From the NCBI RefSeq assembly GCF_051201015.1, contig NZ_JBPEHI010000001.1: a DNA stretch of 64,000 nt; one strand, given 5' to 3'. The notes under the pieces were generated by a model. It saw nothing but the letters and a program-made list of their open reading frames with translations. It was not told where the DNA came from and made no database searches. Below are positions 36,435 to 43,791 of this stretch, one piece after another. A program made the position numbers and the translations under genes. Position 1 is the first letter of the stretch, and each line of letters opens with the position of its first letter. This DNA is from Petrimonas sulfuriphila (GTDB lineage Bacteria; Bacteroidota; Bacteroidia; Bacteroidales; Dysgonomonadaceae).

Positions 36435-36458
36435 TGAAAGTATAACGGAAAACCGGCG
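36410..36458 (-). terminator. Strong hairpin with U-tract overlapping the porP start codon
   Basis: Two perfect 12-bp arms (36421-36432 and 36447-36458, CGCCGGTTTTCC and its complement) enclose a 14-nt loop. On the minus strand the stem is followed by AUUAA and a seven-U run (36410-36416). The last base of the porP ATG and the next codons are in the 3' arm. It has the form of an intrinsic terminator or attenuator, and it would also block the ribosome start site when folded. The plus strand has no U-tract after the stem. Confidence 0.7.
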
Positions 36459-36504
36459 AAAAAATTGTGCGGTTCATCACGGGTTTATTTCACTTTCGTA
36501 GGGA

Positions 36505-37593
36505 TTAATCACCTTTTACACGCCCGAACCGTAGCATTTTCAGCATCCATTTTGGAAGCGGTTTTTCGGGATTACGGTTTTTCAGGTTGATGCTCAATCC
36601 TAGTTTCTTCATCACCGGAACTTTGTGTGTCTCCACAAACTCGATCAGTGTCCCGTCCGGATCCTCGATGTAAGCGAATTGCCCGGCGGCATCGCCCATA
36701 TCAAACGAAGCACCTTCTTTGAACTTTTGGGTGGTATCTACGGTAAACGGATGCCCCAGTTCGGCACAGTGTTTCCCCAATGCATCCATGTTCCGGATGT
36801 CGAAGCAGATCTGGATAAATCCCGGATCGCCCCAGAAACGTCCTTCATAGAGTTTGCGCGGCGAACGTTCCAGGGGTTGTACCAGCTCGATGTATGACGG
36901 CCCGAACAGTTCACTGAAACTCCCTTTTCGAGGTTGGGAGTGGGTGAGCAGCCGGCGGTGGAACCGCTGACTGCCCGAAGGCAATCCTTCAAAATCCGCG
37001 AAAACACCGGTTTCGTCGGCGATGACCCTGTCGTAGCCCAGGATGTCTTTGTAGACAACCATTGCCTTCTCGATATCGGTTACACCGATTAGAGCACCTA
37101 TTGCACCTCCGGTAGACCGGCCTTCGTTTTTGAAAATATATTCGTCTTGAACAATCTGGAACAAATTCCCGTAAGGGTCCTTCACGTAGAAAGTTTGTTT
37201 ACCGTCTATGTCCTGACTCAGTTTGGTGACGATATTGACTTTTGGATCCCGGGAAAACTCCCCGAAGGTTTTCGCCACATCCCTACTTTTTATTTTGCAC
37301 GCCAGTACACCCAGATCGCCCATATTCAATTCAAAACCGAGCCGTTTTGGTTTTCTTCCGGCATACTGCCATACTTCAAAACCGCCACCACCCTGCAGAT
37401 TCACAGCGATTACCGCGTGACGGCGCTGGGGTACCCCTCCGGTATATGGAAGCATCAGTTCCGCTACCTTGTTGTCTTCCAGGATGCGGATATCCATATG
37501 AAACACGTCGATGTAATATTTCCACGCTTCGTGGAGGTTTTCCACACCGATACCGACTTGCTGAATGCCTGAAATAATATACTTATTCTCCAT
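36505..37593 (-). CDS. VOC-fold (glyoxalase/HPPD-like) protein
   Basis: A 362-residue protein made of two vicinal-oxygen-chelate halves (about residues 8-150 and 163-325) in the manner of 4-hydroxyphenylpyruvate dioxygenase, with a basic tail. It would easily be called an HPPD-like dioxygenase. At the places where such enzymes carry metal-binding His, I read Gln or no ligand: IQQVGIGV (Q11/Q12), the strand beginning GALIGV (near 166-171) and FIQICFDI (Q261). A Glu remains in GTLIEFVE (E318). It may therefore bind metal differently or not at all. It lies between the SDR gene (25 nt) and porP (70 nt), so it probably belongs to the lipid operon. Its function is unknown. Confidence 0.75.
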   Translation of the reverse strand: MENKYIISGIQQVGIGVENLHEAWKYYIDVFHMDIRILEDNKVAELMLPYTGGVPQRRHAVIAVNLQGGGGFEVWQYAGRKPKRLGFELNMGDLGVLACKIKSRDVAKTFGEFSRDPKVNIVTKLSQDIDGKQTFYVKDPYGNLFQIVQDEYIFKNEGRSTGGAIGALIGVTDIEKAMVVYKDILGYDRVIADETGVFADFEGLPSGSQRFHRRLLTHSQPRKGSFSELFGPSYIELVQPLERSPRKLYEGRFWGDPGFIQICFDIRNMDALGKHCAELGHPFTVDTTQKFKEGASFDMGDAAGQFAYIEDPDGTLIEFVETHKVPVMKKLGLSINLKNRNPEKPLPKWMLKMLRFGRVKGD

Positions 37594-37618
37594 AGTTGTT
37601 TTACAAAAAGTGAAAGGG

Positions 37619-38416
37619 TTACGTTGTCCTGATTTTCCGCACTATTTTTCTTGCCAATCCCGGAAAAAACCGTTTGATATAAACCATCAGCAACTCTTTT
37701 CCGCCGACCAGCACTTCCGGTTTCTGCTTCCAGATGGCCTTCACAATTTTTCGGGCGGCTTTTTCTGCCGGTATACCCTCCGCTTGTCCGGCATCCATTT
37801 GGGCATGTCTGGTGCCGTCGGCTTCGAGGGCGTTGCAGGAGATGTTGGTTTTCACCCGTCCCGGACAAACCATCACTACGCGGATGTCCTGATCGTAATA
37901 CTCGACCTGCACGGTCTCAAAAAATCCATAGAGCGCGAACTTTGACGAGGCGTACGCAGAACGCAACGGAAATCCAAACTTGCCGGAGATGCTTGTGGTT
38001 ACTGCCAGGGTTCCGCCTCCACCGGCAATCATTGCCGGAAGCAATCGTTTGGTAATCTTTACGGGAGCAAAAAAATTAATGTCCATGATTTTCTTGTCCA
38101 CCGAGAAATCAGTGTCCACCGATTTGCCACGTTGACTGATTCCTGCGTTATGGAACATCACATCAATTTTGCCAAAGAAGGACAGTGCCCGGTCGGTAAG
38201 GGTATCCAATTGTTCTGTTTGGGATAGGTCGGCAGGCAAAATCTCACACTCCGCACCCAAATCGATGCACTTTTGCTGTACTTTTTTCAATTGGCCCTCA
38301 CGGGTGCCTGTCAGAATCAACTTGTTCCCTTCAGCTGCGAATATATACGCGCAGGCTTCGCCGATACCCGACGAAGCGCCAGTGATCCATATAATTTTAT
38401 TTGTACTTTTTTGCAT
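37619..38416 (-). CDS. Short-chain dehydrogenase, candidate 3-ketocapnine (or 3-ketosphinganine) reductase
   Basis: A 265-residue classical SDR. The cofactor loop is TGASSGIG (residues 12-19), the structural motif is HNAG (89-92) and the catalytic triad is Ser142 or Ser144 with Tyr155 and Lys159 (YASSK). The C-terminal hydrophobic/basic segment (about 245-265, YIKRFFPGLARKIVRKIR) suggests membrane association. This pattern is shared with DHRS7-type and 3-ketodihydrosphingosine reductases. The upstream genes encode an alpha-oxoamine synthase and a threonine-synthase-like enzyme, so reduction of the 3-keto product of an acyl condensation is the natural role. The substrate is inferred. Confidence 0.8.
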   Translation of the reverse strand: MQKSTNKIIWITGASSGIGEACAYIFAAEGNKLILTGTREGQLKKVQQKCIDLGAECEILPADLSQTEQLDTLTDRALSFFGKIDVMFHNAGISQRGKSVDTDFSVDKKIMDINFFAPVKITKRLLPAMIAGGGGTLAVTTSISGKFGFPLRSAYASSKFALYGFFETVQVEYYDQDIRVVMVCPGRVKTNISCNALEADGTRHAQMDAGQAEGIPAEKAARKIVKAIWKQKPEVLVGGKELLMVYIKRFFPGLARKIVRKIRTT

Positions 38417-38468
38417 AGTTTTAGGAACAACGAGAGAAAGACACTAGATCGTCAGGTTATTGTGAAAA

Positions 38469-39800
38469 TTAATCATTTAATACATCTTTCCAAAGCTGAT
38501 CCCGGTAACCGTCGATTTCGTGGGGTGCACACTCATCGGCATTGGTGACTTCCTGTGTGGTGTAGATCATCTGCTCCAGGAAATAGGGGGCACGAACAGC
38601 CCCTTCCCCGATGTTAACCATTACCGTCTCTCCGTCGTTGATCAGGTTTTTTTTCAATGCATTAAAAAAGCCGGCCACACAAACAGTTGATGCAGGCCCC
38701 GGAACCATTTTCTGCTCGTAAGCGATCAGTTTCCCCAGCGGAATCAGCTTCGATTCGCGCATCCTGACGAATGAACCGCCGGTTTTCCGGACTAATTTTG
38801 AAATGATAGGGTAGGTAGCCGGATTTCCGGTCGCCAGCGTGGGAACATTGGTTTTTGGATTGTCGATGACGGGATAATTTTTCTCGAAACCTTCAGGAAA
38901 GCCTTCGGCTTCTGCTTTTTCCCACGCTTGAACCATCGGGTCGCAACCGTCGGATTGCACCATGATAAAGCGTGGATTCTGAAGATCAGGATAGAGGTGA
39001 CCGATCTCACGTATTCCTTTATCAATCGCTAATGGACCTGTACCTCCACTGATGGCCTGAATATATACATCGGGTGCTTTCCCGAGTTGACGCAACCATT
39101 CAAAAACCATTGTCTTTTTGGCTTCGATCCGGATGGGATCGATGTTCCCGGTGGACATCTGTATGTGGTGACGCCGGGCGTATTCGGCGGCCACTTCCTT
39201 GGCCTTGGCATAATCACCCATTACGCGGAAGACCTGTTGCCCGAAAGAACTGATGGTGGCCTCCGAGGCCCGGATAGCGTCTTCTGGCATAAAAACCGAA
39301 CAGTTCACTCCGGCAATGGACAGGTACTTAGCGTATGCGGTAGCCGAGTTTCCGGTGGAAGCAATGCAGTATTGTTTCAGGTTATTTTCTTTGAATATGC
39401 TCGCTGCAAGTGCTGCGGCAACATCTTTGAATGTACCTGTTCCCCCGTTCAAATCGTTGCGGTAAGCGTGGACCTCAAGGGTTAACCCGTATTCTTTTTT
39501 GGCAAACTCTTCCAAAAAATGCCACCGTTCGATAGGAGCGGTCCCTTCGTACCGGGTAATGATGTGCCTTTTTAGCACCAACGGCAAATAAGGAAAGTAG
39601 TGCCAGAAATTTTGCGGATTCCCTTTGATAAAACGGGGTAATCGTTTGTAAGAGGTGTTATACCAAACTTCGGAGTGCTTACTGCCGCAATTGGGGCACT
39701 TCTGAAACTGATCGAACCATGCTTTGAAACTGGGTGTCACAAAACCGCATCCGGCACATTTCAGGTAGTACTTTTTTTGCCTTTTTACGCGTAGTCTCAT
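38469..39800 (-). CDS. Threonine-synthase-like PLP enzyme, candidate cysteate synthase
   Basis: A 443-residue fold-type II PLP enzyme with an N-terminal zinc ribbon (Cys15, 18, 35, 38). The PLP lysine is Lys125 in NGGTGTFKD, the phosphate loop is STGNS (148-152), and GGTGPLAIDKG follows. It resembles class II threonine synthase, but its genomic partners are not threonine genes. In methanogens a threonine-synthase-derived cysteate synthase makes L-cysteate from phosphoserine and sulfite. Cysteate is the head group needed for capnine, so that activity is the best fit beside a CapA-like acyltransferase. The gene is 5 nt after the CapA-like gene. Ordinary threonine synthase remains an alternative. 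Confidence 0.72.
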   Translation of the reverse strand: MRLRVKRQKKYYLKCAGCGFVTPSFKAWFDQFQKCPNCGSKHSEVWYNTSYKRLPRFIKGNPQNFWHYFPYLPLVLKRHIITRYEGTAPIERWHFLEEFAKKEYGLTLEVHAYRNDLNGGTGTFKDVAAALAASIFKENNLKQYCIASTGNSATAYAKYLSIAGVNCSVFMPEDAIRASEATISSFGQQVFRVMGDYAKAKEVAAEYARRHHIQMSTGNIDPIRIEAKKTMVFEWLRQLGKAPDVYIQAISGGTGPLAIDKGIREIGHLYPDLQNPRFIMVQSDGCDPMVQAWEKAEAEGFPEGFEKNYPVIDNPKTNVPTLATGNPATYPIISKLVRKTGGSFVRMRESKLIPLGKLIAYEQKMVPGPASTVCVAGFFNALKKNLINDGETVMVNIGEGAVRAPYFLEQMIYTTQEVTNADECAPHEIDGYRDQLWKDVLND

Positions 39801-39805
39801 TTCTA

Positions 39806-41065
39806 TTACATGGTCATCGACCGCATTTCGTCAGAAATATATTTTCCTGCTTCGAGGTTGACTTTTATCTTTTTGAAAACGTCTATGGTTTCGTTTACTT
39901 CCTTCATCGTGTGTGATGCCGTAGGTATAAGGCGGAGCATTAAAACACCCTTCGGCACTACCGGATAGACAACGATGGAGCAGAAAACATTGTGGTTTTC
40001 ACGCAGATCAATCACAATATTTGTCCCTTCGGGTACCGATCCACTGAAATAAACAGGGGTGACCGGGGATTGCGTATTCCCGATGTTAAACCCTTCGGCC
40101 ACAAGGCCATCCTGGAGTGCTTTGGCTATTTTCCATAGATTTTCTCTTATTTCGGGTCGATTTTGGAGAATATCCAACCGTTTGAGCGCGCCGATTACCA
40201 TAGGCATCGGGAGAGATTTGGCGAAAATCTGGGAACGCATGTTGTACTTCAGTGAATCGACAACGGCTTTATCCGAGGCTACAAAAGCCCCAATACCTGC
40301 CATCGATTTGGCAAATGTGGCGAAGTAAATATCCACTTCGTTCATCAATCCGAAATGTTCACTCGCTCCTGCTCCCGTTTTTCCCATAGTTCCGAATCCG
40401 TGTGCGTCATCGATCATTAACCGGAAGTTGAATTGTTTTTTCAACGCTACAATTCCCGGCAGGTTGCCCAGATCACCTGACATTCCGAAAACCCCTTCGG
40501 TGATTAACAAGATTCCACCGTTATTTTCTTCGGCCTGTTTGGTGGCGAAGCGGAGCATCTTTTCGGCACGCTCCATATCGTTGTGCGGGAAAACGAAACT
40601 CTTTCCGCCTTTGGCTTTGTGAAGGAATATGCCGTCCATGATGCAGGCGTGCGACTCGGAGTCGTATACAATCACATCGTGACGTGTACAAAGCGAATCG
40701 ATGATGGAGACCATTCCCTGATATCCGTAATTGAGAAGATAAGCAGCCTCCTTTTTCTCGAATTTGGCGAGGCGTTCTTCCAGTTCTTTGTGGTATTTTG
40801 TTTGACCGGACATCATTCGGGCACCCATAGGATAAGCCATTCCCCATGTTGCTGCAGCTTCCGCATCCGCTTTCCTTACTTCGGGATGATTGGCTAGTCC
40901 GAGATAATTGTTTAAACTCCAGGTTATTACTTCACGTCCGTGAAACTTCATTCTGGGTCCAATCTCTCCTTCGAGTTCAGGAAACATAAAATAGCCTTCT
41001 GCTTTTTGGCGATACTGCTCCAGCGGACCTTCCATACCTTTTAGCCGGTCAAAAATATCTAACAT
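39806..41065 (-). CDS. Alpha-oxoamine synthase, candidate cysteate-C-fatty acyltransferase (CapA-like)
   Basis: A 419-residue fold-type I PLP enzyme of the serine palmitoyltransferase/glycine C-acetyltransferase/AONS family. It condenses an amino acid with an acyl thioester and releases CO2. PLP-binding residues are His139 (ESHACIMDG), the Asp of IDDAHGFG (218-225) and Lys253 (FATFAKSMAG). The N-terminus (FPELEG...MKFHGREVITWSLNNYLGL) resembles the flavobacterial subgroup that includes the cysteate fatty acyltransferase needed for capnine. Its operon partners are a candidate cysteate synthase and an SDR. Automatic tools could call it 2-amino-3-ketobutyrate CoA ligase. Sphingolipid synthesis with serine is the main alternative. 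Confidence 0.78.
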   Translation of the reverse strand: MLDIFDRLKGMEGPLEQYRQKAEGYFMFPELEGEIGPRMKFHGREVITWSLNNYLGLANHPEVRKADAEAAATWGMAYPMGARMMSGQTKYHKELEERLAKFEKKEAAYLLNYGYQGMVSIIDSLCTRHDVIVYDSESHACIMDGIFLHKAKGGKSFVFPHNDMERAEKMLRFATKQAEENNGGILLITEGVFGMSGDLGNLPGIVALKKQFNFRLMIDDAHGFGTMGKTGAGASEHFGLMNEVDIYFATFAKSMAGIGAFVASDKAVVDSLKYNMRSQIFAKSLPMPMVIGALKRLDILQNRPEIRENLWKIAKALQDGLVAEGFNIGNTQSPVTPVYFSGSVPEGTNIVIDLRENHNVFCSIVVYPVVPKGVLMLRLIPTASHTMKEVNETIDVFKKIKVNLEAGKYISDEMRSMTM

Positions 41066-41174
41066 AAAATTTTAAATGTTTGATTAAAAAAATTAGACTT
41101 TGAAAATCAAGAACCAAGACTAATTTATGCTATAGGATTAGAATCCTTGACTTACGACTTCTTGATTTCTTGTA

Positions 41175-41182
41175 CAAAAATA
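41175..41182 (-). promoter_or_regulatory. Candidate -7 box of the capnine-type operon
   Basis: TATTTTTG on the minus strand fits TAnnTTTG and is the best match upstream of the CapA-like gene. No -33 TTG is seen at standard spacing. Confidence 0.4.
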
Positions 41183-41255
41183 ATCTTTCTTTCTGAATTT
41201 GTGAAATTTCCGTCTTTTTTGTTTGTCCCTGATTATTTTACTGATCATAATTTAT

Positions 41256-41263
41256 TACTTTTG
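41256..41263 (+). promoter_or_regulatory. Candidate -7 box of acetylxylan esterase gene
   Basis: TACTTTTG fits TAnnTTTG and lies about 113 nt before the ATG at 41377, giving a long leader. Confidence 0.4.
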
Positions 41264-41376
41264 TTTTGTGAAAAAACAAAACAGTTTCCAGGACGAGCTG
41301 AAAAGATTCAAAACAGTCTTGAATTCGGTAAAAATAACTGTAGAAAACTTTCAGGCTCCATCAAAAAATAAATAAC

Positions 41377-42681
41377 ATGAAGAAGTTTTCAAAGCAAATT
41401 GTTGCATCCTCAATTTTCATTATCGTTTTCGCTTCAAGTCTTTTGGCGCAACCTGCACAAACCCTGATTGACGTGAATATAGCGCCTGAAAAGAGTGACT
41501 GGGTATATAAGCCCAATGAAAAGGCCAAATTTAACCTGTCCGTCACCAAGAACAATATCCCCGTGCAGAATGTATCTGTTTGGTACGAAGTCGGCCCCGA
41601 GATGATGCCTCCTTTAAAGAAAGAAAATATCGTGTTGAAAAACGGGACAGCGACCATTGATGGCGGCACCCTGAAAGAGGCTGGATTTTTACGTTGTAGA
41701 GTGGTGGCCACATACGAGGGAAAAGAATATGCCGGATTGGCAACGGCTGCTTTTAATCCTGAAGGGATTCGTCCGACAACGGATGAACCAAAGGATTTTA
41801 TCGGATTTTGGGATGAAGCAAAGGCTGCGAATGCAAAAATACCCATGGATGCAAAGGTGAGGTTGTTACCCGAGCGTTGCACGGAAAAAATAAATGTGTA
41901 TGAGGTAAACATACAAAACTATAAGCCAGGCACCCGTTTGTTTGGTGTTTTGTGCGTCCCCAAGGCAGCAGGAAAATATCCGGCTATTTTGCGTGTACCT
42001 GGAGCGGGAGTGCGCCCTTACAATGGAGATACAGGTAACGCAGAAAAAGGTGTTATTACTTTTGAGATCGGTATTCATGGCATTCCGGTAACAATGGATG
42101 CATCCGTGTACGATAACATCAGAACGGCATCGCTCGATGGTTATCAGAATTATAACCTGGATGACAAAGATCGTTACTATTATAAACGTGTTTATTTAGG
42201 TTGTGTACGTGCAGTGGATTATATCTTCAGTTTACCTGAATTCGATGGAAATAATATTGTCGTGCTGGGTGGAAGTCAGGGCGGTGCTTTGTCTATCGTT
42301 ACCGCTGCTTTGGATAACCGGATAAAAGGGCTGGTCGCTTTTTACCCTGCTCTTTCCGATGTTACAGGTTATTTGCACAATCGTGCGGGAGGATGGCCTC
42401 ATTTTTTCAATGCAGCTAACCTTTCGTTCAACAATTCACCGCAGAAAATTGAAACCAGCAAATATTATGATGTTGTTAATTTTGCGCGTCATTTGAAAGT
42501 ACCCGGATTTTATTCATGGGGATACAATGATGTAACCTGTCCGCCTACCTCCATGTATGCTGCTTACAACGTGATCACGGCTCCGAAAACCCTTTTCCTT
42601 GTTGAAGAAACAGGGCACTGGACTTACCCTGAGCAGTGGGGGATGGCTTATGAATTTGCTCTTAACATACTTGGGAAATAA
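41377..42681 (+). CDS. Acetylxylan esterase (cephalosporin-C deacetylase family)
   Basis: A 434-residue exported alpha/beta hydrolase that removes acetyl groups from xylan or related sugars (CE7 type). A signal peptide ends near residue 25 (SLLAQP). An N-terminal beta-sandwich of about 100 residues precedes the catalytic domain. The nucleophile is Ser300 in LGGSQGGAL, the acid is in YNDVTCPPTS and the His in EETGHWTYPEQ. An RGxD-like turn is not obvious. No polysaccharide-utilisation genes (susC/susD) are adjacent, so it is an isolated carbohydrate gene. It converges on the DUF4834 gene across a terminator. Confidence 0.9.
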   Translation: MKKFSKQIVASSIFIIVFASSLLAQPAQTLIDVNIAPEKSDWVYKPNEKAKFNLSVTKNNIPVQNVSVWYEVGPEMMPPLKKENIVLKNGTATIDGGTLKEAGFLRCRVVATYEGKEYAGLATAAFNPEGIRPTTDEPKDFIGFWDEAKAANAKIPMDAKVRLLPERCTEKINVYEVNIQNYKPGTRLFGVLCVPKAAGKYPAILRVPGAGVRPYNGDTGNAEKGVITFEIGIHGIPVTMDASVYDNIRTASLDGYQNYNLDDKDRYYYKRVYLGCVRAVDYIFSLPEFDGNNIVVLGGSQGGALSIVTAALDNRIKGLVAFYPALSDVTGYLHNRAGGWPHFFNAANLSFNNSPQKIETSKYYDVVNFARHLKVPGFYSWGYNDVTCPPTSMYAAYNVITAPKTLFLVEETGHWTYPEQWGMAYEFALNILGK

Positions 42682-42696
42682 TCAAACCCATCTGTA

Positions 42697-42731
42697 AAAT
42701 AAAAGAGCCGCCTGATATTTATCAAACGGCT
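42697..42731 (-). terminator. Terminator of the pssA/DUF4834 side
   Basis: On the minus strand AGCCGTTTGAT and ATCAGGCGGCT pair over 11 bp (two G-U pairs) with a 4-nt loop, followed by CTTTTATTTT. On the plus strand the two G-U positions become C-A mismatches, so the structure is built for the minus strand. Confidence 0.7.
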
Positions 42732-42756
42732 GTACTCTATATAACAAGAATGGATG

Positions 42757-43005
42757 TTACCTCCGCTCTTTCTGTTTGATCTCTTCAAACTCCACATCAA
42801 TGGCATCGGTAGTTTCAAAACTTTTTTTCTGATAATCGAGGATCCGTGCTTCCTGTGTTTCCGGTTCATTCTGTTGTTGTTGTGAATGACGGCTGTGGGG
42901 GTTGGCTTGAGGTTTTCGTCTGGTTCCGAAAAGGGCACGCCCCAAAAAATTGATTACCATGTAAATAACTGCAAATACCAGTAAGACCTTAATTAAAAAT
43001 CCCAT
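42757..43005 (-). CDS. DUF4834 family small membrane protein
   Basis: An 82-residue protein with one N-terminal membrane helix (residues 4-24, LIKVLLVFAVIYMVINFLG) and a polar glutamine-rich tail. The end, DAIDVEFEEIKQKERR, matches the DUF4834 family of Bacteroidota. The function is unknown. It lies 75 nt downstream of pssA on the same strand... in fact pssA is upstream in transcription order (43081-43791), and a TATTTTTG box at 43023-43030 could give this gene its own transcript. Confidence 0.8.
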   Translation of the reverse strand: MGFLIKVLLVFAVIYMVINFLGRALFGTRRKPQANPHSRHSQQQQNEPETQEARILDYQKKSFETTDAIDVEFEEIKQKERR

Positions 43006-43022
43006 GTTCTAGTCATTTAATT

Positions 43023-43030
43023 CAAAAATA
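43023..43030 (-). promoter_or_regulatory. Candidate -7 box of DUF4834 gene
   Basis: TATTTTTG on the minus strand fits TAnnTTTG and lies 17 nt before the ATG at 43005. A near match, TATCTTTA, lies just upstream of it. Confidence 0.35.
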
Positions 43031-43080
43031 TGTGTAAAGATAAGAGGAATAATTAAATGTATTTCAACGCTTTTAAAAAA

Positions 43081-43791
43081 TTAACGAATGAGTTTGTTTT
43101 TTCTCATTGTGGCAATTGACATAACAATGTACACCAGAATTCCCCAGGCTACCCCCGTAATCCCCCAAAGTAAAACAAACGCAACTATCACAACAACGAG
43201 CAATAGCTGTCTCTCATTTCCTCTGATCTTCAAGCTTTTTATTTTGAGTGAAAACATGGGGATCTCGGAAACCATCAGTATTGAGAGAACCAGAATAAAA
43301 ACTACAGTCAGGTAGAAATAAAATCCGTTGGTGACAGCCGCCTGATGCGTACCGTACACGTAGCTGATCCAAAATAATCCGTTGGCGGGTGTAGGAAGGC
43401 CGAGAAATGAAGTTGTCTGGCGGTCGTCGATGTTGAATTTTGCCAGCCTGTAGGCCGAGAAAACCGGGATCAGGAAAGCCAGGTAGGGGATGATCGGTTC
43501 CGGTTGGGCAAGAAAAGAGGGGAAAAGTGTAAAGTCCTCCAACAGCATAAAGACGGCAGACGCAGGTGCAACCCCGAAACTGACTATGTCGGCCAAGGAG
43601 TCCAATTCTACTCCGATCTTGGAAGAGACCCCCAGTGACCGTGCGGTCCATCCGTCGAAAAAATCGAAGGCGGCTGCCAGTATGACCCACATGACGACCG
43701 CTGAGAAATTTCCCTTGAATGCCATGACCATGGCAATACAACCTGAAAACAGGTTCAGCAAGGTAATTATATTAGGAATTTGTTTTTTCAT
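43081..43791 (-). CDS. pssA: CDP-diacylglycerol--serine O-phosphatidyltransferase
   Basis: A 236-residue integral membrane enzyme that makes phosphatidylserine from CDP-diacylglycerol and serine. The CDP-alcohol phosphotransferase motif DGxxAR(8)GxxxDxxxD is complete (DGWTARSLGVSSKIG, then VELDSLAD). About seven hydrophobic helices follow the pattern of the archaeal/Gram-positive type PssA. The gene overlaps psd by 20 nt, so the two steps of phosphatidylethanolamine synthesis are coupled. Confidence 0.95.
   Translation of the reverse strand: MKKQIPNIITLLNLFSGCIAMVMAFKGNFSAVVMWVILAAAFDFFDGWTARSLGVSSKIGVELDSLADIVSFGVAPASAVFMLLEDFTLFPSFLAQPEPIIPYLAFLIPVFSAYRLAKFNIDDRQTTSFLGLPTPANGLFWISYVYGTHQAAVTNGFYFYLTVVFILVLSILMVSEIPMFSLKIKSLKIRGNERQLLLVVVIVAFVLLWGITGVAWGILVYIVMSIATMRKNKLIR

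Larger units (their letters stand above)
41066..41376. other. Divergent region between CapA-like gene and acetylxylan esterase
   Basis: These 311 bases contain the promoters of both genes. On the minus side TATTTTTG (41175-41182) gives the CapA-like gene a leader of about 105 nt that can fold (10-bp arms at 41104-41113 and 41159-41168, with a smaller GGATT/AATCC hairpin inside). On the plus side TACTTTTG (41256-41263) serves the esterase. A 35-codon GTG-started reading (41268-41375) just before the esterase is not convincing as a gene. Confidence 0.5.

Noticed and set aside
36505..37593. 4-hydroxyphenylpyruvate dioxygenase
   Set aside because: Fold and length fit, but metal-binding His positions are not seen and no tyrosine-degradation gene is present.
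37619..41065. Threonine catabolism (KBL plus threonine enzymes)
   Set aside because: The SDR is of the classical 3-ketolipid-reductase type, not a threonine dehydrogenase, and a synthase and a degradative ligase together make little sense. Kept only as an alternative.
41268..41375. 35-residue GTG-started frame before the acetylxylan esterase
   Set aside because: It would start at or before the predicted transcription start, has no recognisable family and no ribosome-binding signal.
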